A stretch of 64,000 nt of DNA from Mycolicibacterium sp. S2-37 (GTDB lineage Bacteria; Actinomycetota; Actinomycetes; Mycobacteriales; Mycobacteriaceae). Positions 15,152 through 23,070 of this stretch are shown here, piece after piece. The notes beneath the pieces were generated by a model that was given only the letters and a program-made list of their open reading frames with translations, was not told where the DNA came from and did not search any database. The position numbers were made by a program, and so were the translations under genes. Numbering within the stretch: position 1 is the first letter of the stretch; every line of letters starts with the position of its first letter. The stretch is from assembly GCF_017352375.1 (NCBI RefSeq), contig NZ_JAFEVR010000010.1, forward strand, positions 62,001-126,000. Reading direction: 5' to 3'.

Positions 15152-16156
15152 TCAGGACGCGGTCCACGCCAGCAGCCGGTCGGCCGACCAACTGTTGACA
15201 ATGCGGTCGAGGGGCACGCCGGCGTCCAGCGCACGCTGGGCGCCGTAGCCGAGGAAGTCCAGCTGTCCCGGTGCGTGGCTGTCGGTGTCGATGGAGAACA
15301 CGCAGCCGATGTCGAGGGCGAGGTTGAGCAACCGGGTGGGCGGGTCACGGCGCTCGGGACGGGAGTTGATCTCCACGGCGGTGCCGTTGTCGCGGCAGGC
15401 CGTGAAGACCTTCTCCGCGTCGAACTTCGATTCGGGCCGGATGCCGCGTCCGCCGGTGACCAACCGTCCCGTGCAGTGCCCGAGCACGTCGGTGTGCGGA
15501 TTGGCGACGGCCGTGAGCATCCGCCGGGTCATCGCGGGCGCGTCCATCGCCAGCTTCGAGTGCACGCTGGCCACCACGACGTCGAGGCGTTCGAGCAGCT
15601 CCTCCTCCTGGTCGAGCGAGCCGTCCTCGAGGATGTCGACCTCGATGCCGGTGAGGATGCGCATCGGAGCGACGGTGTCGCGGAGTGCGTCGATGACGTC
15701 GAGCTGCTTGCGCAGCCGATCCGCAGACAGGCCGTTGGCGATGGTCAGCCGCGGCGAGTGGTCGGTGAGCGCACAGTATTCGTGGCCGAGGTCGCGGGCG
15801 GCGAGCATCATCTCCTCGATCGGCGCCGAGCCGTCGGACCAGTTGGAGTGCACGTGCAGGTCGCCCTTGAGCGCGGCGCGGATCTCGCCGCCGCCGAGAT
15901 CGGCGGCGTTCTCCCGCAGTTCGACGAGGACGTCGGGTTCCCGGCCGGCCCACGCCTGGGCGATCACCTTGGCGGTCTTGGGCCCGATCCTGGGCAGGGA
16001 CTGCCAGGTGTTGGCGGTGCCGTGCCGCTCACGTTCGGCATCGCTGAGCGCCTCGATGACATCGGCGGCGTTGCGGTAGGCCATCACCCGACGCGAATCC
16101 TCTCGCGCGCGGTCTTTGTAGTACGCGATCTGGCGGAGCGCAGCTACGGGGTCCAT
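15152..16156 (-). CDS. PHP-domain protein with HhH region (Rv3856c equivalent)
   Basis: The 334-residue protein has an N-terminal helical/HhH part (LPRIGPKTAKVIAQAW, residues 54-69) like the thumb region of X-family DNA polymerases. A complete PHP phosphoesterase domain follows, starting GDLHVHSNWSDG (about 98-109) and including LTDHSP, GIEVDIL, SVHSK, HCTGR, EINSRPER and DTDSHAP, which supply the metal ligands. It is the length of M. tuberculosis Rv3856c. A 3'-5' exonuclease or phosphatase role in DNA repair is likely from the domain pair, but unproven. The start follows the upstream gene by 66 bp. Confidence 0.8.
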   Translation of the reverse strand: MDPVAALRQIAYYKDRAREDSRRVMAYRNAADVIEALSDAERERHGTANTWQSLPRIGPKTAKVIAQAWAGREPDVLVELRENAADLGGGEIRAALKGDLHVHSNWSDGSAPIEEMMLAARDLGHEYCALTDHSPRLTIANGLSADRLRKQLDVIDALRDTVAPMRILTGIEVDILEDGSLDQEEELLERLDVVVASVHSKLAMDAPAMTRRMLTAVANPHTDVLGHCTGRLVTGGRGIRPESKFDAEKVFTACRDNGTAVEINSRPERRDPPTRLLNLALDIGCVFSIDTDSHAPGQLDFLGYGAQRALDAGVPLDRIVNSWSADRLLAWTAS

Positions 16157-16222
16157 GGATCCAGTGTGCCTACCCTGAATCGGTGATCAACCGGTTCCGG
16201 TACGCCGGTTGCCGCGGCGTGG

Positions 16223-16846
16223 CTACCGGACAAGCCGCTCGGCGAGCACATCCATGCCCGGGCCGTCGCAATCGGCCAGCGCGGCAGCCCGCCCCGACGC
16301 GACGAGTAACAGCGAGAGCACCGGCCCCCGCACCTTCGGCCCGCCCCCGACGCGCAACCCGCAGTCGTCGGCGCACAGTTCGACTCCCGCGACCCGGGCG
16401 CGGCCCCCGGCCAACCGGTCCCTCGCCTGGTGTTCGACTGCCCGGGCCACCCAGTGCGGCGGGTAGTCGTGACGGATGCCGAGCGGGCGGCGGATGTCCT
16501 CGGCGTGGATGACGGCCTCTTCGGTGCGGGTGATCAGCGGCGCGGGCGGTGTCGTGGTGCTGTCGCAGACCGCCCGGAACGCGGCCAGCGTGAGTGCCGG
16601 GTCTGCGCGGCGCTCGGCGGCGACCCCGCTGGCCACCTCGCGGTCGAAATCGAAGCGCGCCCTGGCCATTGCCGCGAGGAAGCCCCACCGGGTCTGCTGT
16701 GCCCCCGACACCAGGTGCGCCACCACGTCGTGAACATCCCAGCCGTCACACAGCGACGGCGTGCCCCACTGCTCGGGCCTCAGCCTGGCGAGGTCGTCGG
16801 CCAGTGCGCGCCGGGCGGCGTGTACGGCCACCCAGAGTTCCTTCAT
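16223..16846 (-). CDS. MDMPI/DinB-fold family protein (mycothiol-dependent maleylpyruvate isomerase type)
   Basis: The 207-residue protein starts MKELWVAVHAARRALADDLARL and has the family pattern EQWGTPSLCDGWDVHDVVAHLV (residues 25-46), with the His that helps hold the metal. The next likely metal ligands are in the TRTEEAVIHAEDIRRPLG segment. The C-terminal part is the small MDMPI C domain. Actinobacteria have many such proteins annotated 'maleylpyruvate isomerase family mycothiol-dependent enzyme'; the reaction is generally unknown for individual members. A thiol-linked detoxification role is the usual guess. Confidence 0.7.
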   Translation of the reverse strand: MKELWVAVHAARRALADDLARLRPEQWGTPSLCDGWDVHDVVAHLVSGAQQTRWGFLAAMARARFDFDREVASGVAAERRADPALTLAAFRAVCDSTTTPPAPLITRTEEAVIHAEDIRRPLGIRHDYPPHWVARAVEHQARDRLAGGRARVAGVELCADDCGLRVGGGPKVRGPVLSLLLVASGRAAALADCDGPGMDVLAERLVR

Positions 16847-16893
16847 ATCCGTACCGACTCCGTTGCCCGTCTGAAGTCATCGCGGGCACACCG

Positions 16894-19800
16894 TCAGACG
16901 TCAGCTGATCGGTTGGCGTTGGCCCGGGGAGGCGCGATCGAGATGACCGAGATGGTGTCGCCGATGGTATCGGCGACGTAGACGTGTCTGCCATCAGGAC
17001 TGACGGTCACGCCGAGCGGTGCGTTCCCCACGTCCACCACGTCGATCACCTGCGAGGTGACGGTGTCGATCACCGACACCGAGTTCGACTCGTAGTTGGC
17101 GACGTACAGGCGGCTCTCGTCCGGGGTCATCGCCATGCCCCACGGGCCGTTACCCACTGAGATCGAGCTGATCCGTTCTCCGGTCGCCCGGTCCAGAACT
17201 GCGACCCGATCCGCACCGAACTCGGTGACGTAGAGCCTGCTCTCGTCTGGGCTCAGCAGCACCCGGTACGGCGCATTGAGGCCGCTGGCCGGGAAGGTGC
17301 TGCTCGTCCTGGTGGCTGTGTCGATCTCGGTCACGCTGTTGCCTCGCGCGTTCACGACGTAGGCGAACCGGCCGTCCTCGGTAAAGGTGACGCCGCGTGG
17401 GAAGGCTCCCGTCTGGATGCTGGCCACCTCCGCGTTCGTGTTCAGATCGACGACGACTATCCGATCGTTGGTCTCCGCCGCACCGGCGACGTACAGCTCG
17501 TTGCGCACCGGGTTCAGCGTCATCAACCCCGCAGAAAAGGACAGTTCGATCGTTTCCACGACGTCGACGTCCGAACCCGAGAAGTCGTAGACGGTCACGG
17601 ATCGCGCTGCCGAAGCGACGTACAGATACCCCGTGTCCGCGTCGAGCAGCAGGCCCTGCGGCCCGTCGATGCGCACCGTCTTGATCACCTCTCCTGCGAC
17701 GGTGTCGACCTCCGACACCGTGTCACCGCCGAAGTCGGCGACGTAGGCGCGGGTTCCGTCCGCGGTGAGAACGATGTTGACCGGCTGGACGTTGAGACCC
17801 GTATTGATCGGGATGGTCGCCACGACCGTGTTGTCCAACCGGGGTATCGCGACGCGCAGACCGACGACATTCGTCGCGAGCCGACCGTCGGTGGCGGCGA
17901 TGTCGAATGTCTCGAATCGGGGAGCGGGATCGGCGCCGACCGCCGACACAGCCAGCCTGGCCGCGAGACCCGGGGTGTAGCTGACCGTCACCGAAGACCC
18001 CGAGGCGATGTCGATGGGACCCGTCACCACGGCCCCGTTCACACGCCATGTTCCGCCCGCGACATCGGGCAGGTTCAGCGACACACGATCACCGTCGGCA
18101 TCGGTGGCGCCGATCGTGAGCACGCTCGTTCCGTCGGGCCGCGTCGTCACGGTGGTGGTGAGCTCCGGCGCTCGATTCACCGGATCAACCGTCACCCGCG
18201 CGGTCGCCGTGGAGGTCGCGCCGCGACTGTCCACGGCCGTGAAGGTGAACGTCTCGGTCGCCGGCTCGGTCAGCTCATGGGCGTAGTCCGGCGACGGGGT
18301 GTAGGTCAACGACACCGACCCACCCGAGGCGACCGTCACCACCTCACCGTCGGCGACATCGAAATCACCATTGGCCGTGGCAGGCACCGTCACCTGAACC
18401 GGATCACCGTCCACATCGTTGGCGGTCACCGTGATCGTGCTCGTCCCGTCGGCGTTCTTCACCACCACCGTCGACACCGTCGGCGCCTCGTTGACCGGAT
18501 CCACCGTTACCGTCGCGGTCGCCGTGGAGGTCGCGCCGCGACTGTCCACGGCCGTGAAGGTGAACGTCTCGGTCGCCGGCTCGGTCAGCTCATGGGCGTA
18601 GTCCGGCGACGGGGTGTAGGTCAACGACACCGACCCACCCGAGGCGACCGTCACCACCTCACCGTCGGCGACATCGAAATCACCATTGGCCGTGGCAGGC
18701 ACCGTCACCTGAACCGGATCACCGTCCACATCGTTGGCGGTCAACGTGATCGTGCTCGTCCCGTCGGCGTTCTTCACCACCACCGTCGACACCGTCGGCG
18801 CCTGATTCGCCGGATCTGCCGGGACCCTGGGGGGCACGGTCGCCGGCGCGACGGTCAATCTGATCGGCACAACCAGGCGGTGGTTGGTGGGTGAGAACAG
18901 ATGTGAGTGAAAACCCTGGTCGCTCACGGCGACGACGAACGTATCGGTCCCGCCCCCGCTGGTCAGGTATGCGGCGTCGGGGGTGTAGGTGAACGAGCCG
19001 TCGGGCCCGACCTCCACCGTGCCGTGCTCCGGCGTGTCGATCACCCGGTAGTGCAGCGGGTCGCCGTCAGGGTCGAAGGCGCCAACGAATCCCGTCAGCT
19101 CACCGGTGGTGAAATCCTTGCCGGTGACCACAGGTCGCGCGATCGGCGTCTCGTTGGAGAAGAACGACGTCACCCTGCGCCAGGCGACCCAGGCCAGTTC
19201 CAGGAATGGCGGCGGGGCGGCCGGCTTTCCCGGCACTGCCGCAGCTGGATGCAGCCCGAGGAACCCCAGCACGGCGGTCATGACCCGAACCGGCGCTGGG
19301 GCCCGCACCGGATCAGCGGCGATGGTCGCAGCGGCCTCCGCCGTCGTGAGGACCATGGGCTCATGAAATGCCGCGGCCGGAATGCCCGTGGTGGTGACGT
19401 CCAGCGGTTCCACACCTGCAGACGGCAGCTGGTGAGCCGTCCGCGTGACTCGAGCCGGCGCGTCCGAAAGCAGTCGGCTGCCGGCCCGCTCGATCGGCGC
19501 CGGGTCGTCGGTCTGGGTTTCCTGGAGAGCGCCGGGTCGATTCGCGGTCGACTCGTCCGGAGTTGTCGGGGTGGACGTCTGGACTGAGGTTCGCTGAGCT
19601 GAGGCCTCTGATCGGGTGGCGGTCGGAACCTCCGCAGCGATGGAGTCGAGCTTCTCCTCCCCATCGCGTACGTCGTCGTCACGCCCTTCAGTTCCGCGTT
19701 CGACCGATGGGGAGGCCGGCTCGGGCGCATCGGGTTCGCCGGGTCGATCCCGGTCGACGCCGGAGGAGTTGTCAGCGGATTCCGATGTGGAACGTGCACG

Positions 19801-19959
19801 CGACGGCGCTTCGGACGGCGAGCGCGACGTGTCTGCCCCCACCCCGCCACCGGACGGCGCAGGATCTGCCGTCGCGACCCCGTGGCCGGTGGCGACCGCC
19901 ATTCCCATCCCGAGCGCCACAGCGAGTCGGCCGATCGTGGACGCGCTCTTCGGCTTCAT
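16894..19959 (-). CDS. Large secreted protein: Ig-like/VCBS repeats plus YVTN beta-propeller
   Basis: The 1021-residue preprotein begins at ATG 19959, which follows AAGGAGG at good spacing, and has a signal peptide (residues 1-31, ATGHGVATA). Residues 32-165 are disordered, Ser/Glu/Pro-rich. Residues about 270-375 form a cadherin/VCBS-like domain (DFTTGELTGFVGAFDPDGDPLHYRV). Two nearly identical 105-residue repeats and a diverged third follow (about 380-690). Residues 710-1015 form a seven-bladed YVTN-type propeller (VANYESNSVSVIDT, VYVADTIGDTISVISI). Proteins with this design are common in environmental mycobacteria and are thought to act at the surface in adhesion or binding. No catalytic motif is visible. 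The gene stands alone with 304 bp upstream to the next divergent gene. Confidence 0.75.
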   Translation of the reverse strand: MKPKSASTIGRLAVALGMGMAVATGHGVATADPAPSGGGVGADTSRSPSEAPSRARSTSESADNSSGVDRDRPGEPDAPEPASPSVERGTEGRDDDVRDGEEKLDSIAAEVPTATRSEASAQRTSVQTSTPTTPDESTANRPGALQETQTDDPAPIERAGSRLLSDAPARVTRTAHQLPSAGVEPLDVTTTGIPAAAFHEPMVLTTAEAAATIAADPVRAPAPVRVMTAVLGFLGLHPAAAVPGKPAAPPPFLELAWVAWRRVTSFFSNETPIARPVVTGKDFTTGELTGFVGAFDPDGDPLHYRVIDTPEHGTVEVGPDGSFTYTPDAAYLTSGGGTDTFVVAVSDQGFHSHLFSPTNHRLVVPIRLTVAPATVPPRVPADPANQAPTVSTVVVKNADGTSTITLTANDVDGDPVQVTVPATANGDFDVADGEVVTVASGGSVSLTYTPSPDYAHELTEPATETFTFTAVDSRGATSTATATVTVDPVNEAPTVSTVVVKNADGTSTITVTANDVDGDPVQVTVPATANGDFDVADGEVVTVASGGSVSLTYTPSPDYAHELTEPATETFTFTAVDSRGATSTATARVTVDPVNRAPELTTTVTTRPDGTSVLTIGATDADGDRVSLNLPDVAGGTWRVNGAVVTGPIDIASGSSVTVSYTPGLAARLAVSAVGADPAPRFETFDIAATDGRLATNVVGLRVAIPRLDNTVVATIPINTGLNVQPVNIVLTADGTRAYVADFGGDTVSEVDTVAGEVIKTVRIDGPQGLLLDADTGYLYVASAARSVTVYDFSGSDVDVVETIELSFSAGLMTLNPVRNELYVAGAAETNDRIVVVDLNTNAEVASIQTGAFPRGVTFTEDGRFAYVVNARGNSVTEIDTATRTSSTFPASGLNAPYRVLLSPDESRLYVTEFGADRVAVLDRATGERISSISVGNGPWGMAMTPDESRLYVANYESNSVSVIDTVTSQVIDVVDVGNAPLGVTVSPDGRHVYVADTIGDTISVISIAPPRANANRSADV
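18199..18805 (-). repeat. Two near-identical 315-bp tandem repeats inside the secreted-protein gene
   Basis: The segment 18199-18490 recurs at 18514-18805 with a period of exactly 315 bp (105 codons). I see only a few substitutions between the copies, for example one giving Thr in one copy and Leu in the other. Each copy encodes an Ig/VCBS domain containing NDVDGDPVQVTV and YTPSPDYAHELTEP. The flanking parts of the gene have only diverged relatives of the unit. The identity implies recent duplication or gene conversion, and copy number may vary between strains. Confidence 0.9.
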
Positions 19960-20263
19960 GGCCGCCTCCTTGGAATCCCTGCCCGACGTCGCGGAACGCG
20001 CTTCGGCAGAAAAAAACTTATGACATCTCAGCACTTCAGGCGGCAGACATTTCGAAATTTAACGCTGACGTTGACCATGACGTACGCCGGTTAAGCGCCT
20101 GTTCGCCGAACCACCCCGAAATGGGCCTTGCCGGGTCAGCCCATCGTTGCTAGACAACGGATTTGAGCTCGACCTCCCTCCCCGGACCCGCGCGGGAGAA
20201 TGCCCCCGGTCCGCAGCGCGTCGATCTTGAGGCGGCGCGTGCTCCACGACCGGACTAGCCTCG
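19960..20263. other. Divergent intergenic region between the propeller-protein gene and the LLM oxidoreductase gene
   Basis: These 304 bp separate two divergent starts. Next to the minus-strand start there is a strong AAGGAGG ribosome binding site. An A-run (about 20010-20016) and the 10-bp palindrome ATTTCGAAAT (20049-20058) stand out in an AT-richer patch, and are probably part of the minus-strand promoter. I cannot assign clear -35/-10 pairs, and no gene is seen. Confidence 0.4.
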
Positions 20264-21118
20264 GTGAACGTGCGCTTCGCCTTCAAGACTTCCCCGCAGA
20301 ACACCACCTGGGCCGAGATGCTGCCGATCTGGCAGACGGCCGACGAGATCGACGTCTACGAATCCGGCTGGACGTTCGACCACTTCTATCCGATCTTCTC
20401 CGACTCGACCGGTCCGTGCCTGGAGGGCTGGATCACCCTCACCGCACTCGCCCAGGCCACCAAGCGGCTGCGCGTCGGCGTGCTGGTCACCGGTATTCAC
20501 TATCGCCACCCCGCCGTACTCGCCAACATGGCTTCGGCGCTGGACATCGTCTCGGGCGGACGGCTCGAACTGGGCATCGGCGCCGGCTGGAACGAAGAGG
20601 AGTCCGGTGCGTACGGCATCGAGCTCGGCACCATCAGAGAGCGCTTCGACCGCTTCGAGGAAGCCTGCGAGGTGCTCACCGGCCTGCTGAGCCAGGAGAC
20701 GACGACCTTCGACGGCAAGTACTACCAGCTCAAGGACGCCCGCAACGAGCCCAAGGGCCCGCAGCAGCCGCACCCGCCCATCTGCATCGGCGGCAACGGC
20801 GAGAAGCGCACGCTGCGCATCACCGCGCGGTGGGCGCAGCACTGGAACTTCGTCGGCGGGACGCCTGAGGAGTTCGCGCGCAAACGCGACGTCCTGGCCT
20901 CGCACTGCGCCGACATCGGGCGCGATCCGAAGGAGATCATGCTGTCGGCGCATGTGCGGCTGGGCGAGGACCGCGACTACGCCCAGGTCGTCGACGAGGC
21001 CGCGGCCCTGGGCGCCGAGGGTCTCGACCTGGCGATCGTCTACCTGCCGCCGCCCTACGACACGGCGGTGCTGGAGCCCCTCGCGGAGGCGATCAGGGAT
21101 TCCGGACTCGCGACGTAG
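20264..21118 (+). CDS. LLM-class F420-dependent oxidoreductase
   Basis: The 284-residue protein is a luciferase-like TIM barrel: TWAEMLPIWQTADEID at the N-terminus, LEGWITLTALAQATKRLRVGVLVT (about 51-74), HPAVLANMASALDIVSGGRLELGIGAGWNEEE (about 83-113) and PPICIGGNGEKRTLRI (about 171). Mycobacterial members mostly use reduced cofactor F420 for hydride transfer, but the substrate cannot be read from sequence. The start is GTG 20264. No neighbour suggests a pathway. Confidence 0.8.
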   Translation: MNVRFAFKTSPQNTTWAEMLPIWQTADEIDVYESGWTFDHFYPIFSDSTGPCLEGWITLTALAQATKRLRVGVLVTGIHYRHPAVLANMASALDIVSGGRLELGIGAGWNEEESGAYGIELGTIRERFDRFEEACEVLTGLLSQETTTFDGKYYQLKDARNEPKGPQQPHPPICIGGNGEKRTLRITARWAQHWNFVGGTPEEFARKRDVLASHCADIGRDPKEIMLSAHVRLGEDRDYAQVVDEAAALGAEGLDLAIVYLPPPYDTAVLEPLAEAIRDSGLAT

Positions 21119-21221
21119 GCGTTGGTCAGCAAATACCGGCGATGGTCACGGAACGATAACGAACTGGCAAACTCAAGGTCACGGCGCGCCCAAGGCGGGT
21201 AACCAGCGGGTTCCGGCTTAG

Positions 21222-21359
21222 CTAGACGCCGTACCGCATGAGTTCGTCGGCGGTGATGAGCCGCTCGTGCTTGGCGGGGAACTCACGGCTCTTGACGGGG
21301 TGGCGGAACAATGACCAGGCGATTCGACCCATTTTGGAGCGGGTTATCGGCATGGTGTA
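21222..21359 (-). CDS. Small basic protein in the Rv3857c position
   Basis: A 45-codon frame encodes VYTMPITRSKMGRIAWSLFR and continues with HPVKSREFPAKHERLITADE then LMRYGV. GTG 21359 has AGGAG 8 nt upstream, the best spacing; ATG 21353 is the alternative and gives 43 residues. The protein is basic with a short amphipathic segment (RIAWSLFRHP) and no clear membrane helix. It lies just downstream of gltD, where M. tuberculosis carries the short gene Rv3857c, so it may be its equivalent; I cannot confirm similarity. Good codon usage and a proper ribosome binding site support expression. Confidence 0.55.
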   Translation of the reverse strand, partial: YTMPITRSKMGRIAWSLFRHPVKSREFPAKHERLITADELMRYGV

Positions 21360-21371
21360 CACGGTGATCAC

Positions 21372-21559
21372 TCCTGCACGAACTAATAGCTGACCGTCGG
21401 CTTACCCTAACGCAATACCCTCAGGAAGTCATTAGAGACGGTGTCGGCGGCAAAGCCGAAGAGGCGCGCCGCACGACGTTGCACGTGTTTCCCCTGTGGC
21501 AGTTGTTACCCATGTTACCGGCCTACCCGTCCTGGCCGCGCCGGCCCCGCAGAGCACAA
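21372..21559. other. Intergenic stretch between gltD terminator and the small gene
   Basis: About 190 bp with lower GC than the surroundings, including an AT-richer patch (21380-21440). It would contain the promoter for the minus-strand small gene. I see no further gene, repeat or RNA structure. Confidence 0.35.
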
Positions 21560-21588
21560 CGCCGGGCGTGACCGTGTCACACCCGGCG
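21560..21588 (-). terminator. Hairpin downstream of gltD
   Basis: On the minus strand CGCCGGGTGTGAC, a 3-nt loop and GTCACGCCCGGCG form a 13-bp stem with one G-U pair. It begins 15 bp after the gltD stop and has no strong T-run, as is common for mycobacterial terminators. It probably ends the gltBD transcript. Confidence 0.65.
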
Positions 21589-21603
21589 CCACGCTCGCCT
21601 ATG

Positions 21604-23070
21604 TCAGCGCTGCGGAACCGCGGTCGGCTTGATCGGTGCGGGCAGCGCCGACTGGCCCATCAGATACCGGTCGACGCCCGCGGCCGCGGCCCGGCCCTCG
21701 GCGATCGCCCAGACGATCAGCGACTGTCCGCGGCCCATATCGCCGGCGACGAACACTCCCGGCACCGACGTCGCGAAATCCGCATCGCGGACGACGTTGC
21801 CCCGCTCGTTGAGCTCGACCTTCAGCTCGGTGAGCAGACCGTCCTTCTCGGGTCCCACGAAGCCCATCGCCAGCAGCACCAGATCGGCCTCGAGCTCGAA
21901 GTCCGAACCCTCGACGCGTTCGAATTTGCCGGCCTTCATCTCGACCTCGTGCACCTTCAGCGACGTGACATGTCCGTCCTTGCCGCAGAACTCCTCGGTG
22001 TTCACCGAGAAGACCCGCTCGCCGCCCTCTTCGTGCGCCGAGGACACCCGGTACATCAGCGGGTACGTCGGCCAGGGCGTCGTGTCGGCACGCTCTTCCG
22101 GCGGCCGCGGCATGATCTCGAACTGGTGCACGCTGGTTGCGCCCTGCCGGTGCGAGGTGCCCAGACAGTCCGCGCCGGTGTCACCGCCGCCGATGATGAC
22201 GACCTTCTTGCCCTTGGCGGTGATCGGCGGCTCGCCGTCCTCACCGAGCACCTGGTCGCCCATCTGCACCCGGTTGGCCCAGGGCAGGAACTCCATCGCC
22301 TGGTAGATGCCCTCGAGGTCACGGCCCGGGATCGGCAGGTCACGCCACGCCGTCGCACCTCCGGCGAGTACCACCGCGTCGAACTGCGAGCGCAGTTCGG
22401 CCACACTCAGGTCCACGCCCACGTTGACGCCCGTACGGAACTGCGTGCCCTCGGCCTCCATCTGCTCCAGACGGCGGTCGATGTGCCGCTTCTCCATCTT
22501 GAACTCGGGAATGCCGTAGCGCAGCAGACCGCCGATGCGGTCGGCACGCTCGAACACCGTCACGGTGTGGCCCGCGCGGGTGAGCTGCTGAGCGGCGGCC
22601 AGCCCGGCAGGACCGGATCCGACGACCGCGACCTTCTTGCCGGTCAGCCGATCCGGGGGCAGGGGCACGACCCAGCCCTTGTCGAAGGCGTTGTCGATGA
22701 TCTCGACCTCGACCTGCTTGATCGTCACCGCGTCCTGGTTGATCCCGAGCACGCATGACGCCTCACAGGGCGCCGGGCAGAGCCGCCCGGTGAACTCCGG
22801 GAAGTTGTTGGTGGCGTGCAACCGCTCGATCGCGTCGCGCCACCGGTCCCGGTAGACCAGGTCGTTCCACTCGGGGATCAGGTTGCCCAGCGGGCAGCCG
22901 TTGTGGCAGAACGGGATACCGCAGTCCATGCAGCGGGCCGCTTGCGTCTGCAACGCCTCGTGGGAGAAGTCCTCGTAGACCTCTTTCCAGTCGCGCAGCC
23001 GCAACGGCACCGGCCGTCGCTGCGGGGTCTCGCGGTGGGTGTACTTGAGGAAACCGCGCGGATCAGCCAC
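21604..23070 (-). CDS. gltD: Glutamate synthase small subunit
   Basis: The 488-residue subunit closely matches M. tuberculosis GltD (Rv3858c). It carries the N-terminal iron-sulfur Cys clusters CMDCGIPFCHNGCPLGN (about residues 48-64) and CPAPCEASC (about 100), an FAD site VVGSGPAGLAAAQQL (about 149) and an NADPH site VIIGGGDTGADCLG (about 289). With GltB it makes two glutamates from glutamine and 2-oxoglutarate, passing electrons from NADPH via FAD and Fe-S clusters. GTG 23070 gives the known N-terminus (ADPRGFLKYTHRE) and lies inside the end of gltB, an 8-bp overlap, so the genes are coupled. Confidence 0.96.
   Translation of the reverse strand: MADPRGFLKYTHRETPQRRPVPLRLRDWKEVYEDFSHEALQTQAARCMDCGIPFCHNGCPLGNLIPEWNDLVYRDRWRDAIERLHATNNFPEFTGRLCPAPCEASCVLGINQDAVTIKQVEVEIIDNAFDKGWVVPLPPDRLTGKKVAVVGSGPAGLAAAQQLTRAGHTVTVFERADRIGGLLRYGIPEFKMEKRHIDRRLEQMEAEGTQFRTGVNVGVDLSVAELRSQFDAVVLAGGATAWRDLPIPGRDLEGIYQAMEFLPWANRVQMGDQVLGEDGEPPITAKGKKVVIIGGGDTGADCLGTSHRQGATSVHQFEIMPRPPEERADTTPWPTYPLMYRVSSAHEEGGERVFSVNTEEFCGKDGHVTSLKVHEVEMKAGKFERVEGSDFELEADLVLLAMGFVGPEKDGLLTELKVELNERGNVVRDADFATSVPGVFVAGDMGRGQSLIVWAIAEGRAAAAGVDRYLMGQSALPAPIKPTAVPQR

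Noticed and set aside
18199..18805. Direct repeats as a CRISPR-like array
   Set aside because: They are two in-frame 315-bp domain copies, far longer than CRISPR repeats and without variable spacers.
18277..18894. Long plus-strand frame with tandem RHLNRITVHIVGG repeats inside the propeller-protein gene
   Set aside because: It is the antisense shadow of the duplicated Ig-like units; the Arg/His-rich composition and lack of a start signal show it is not coding.
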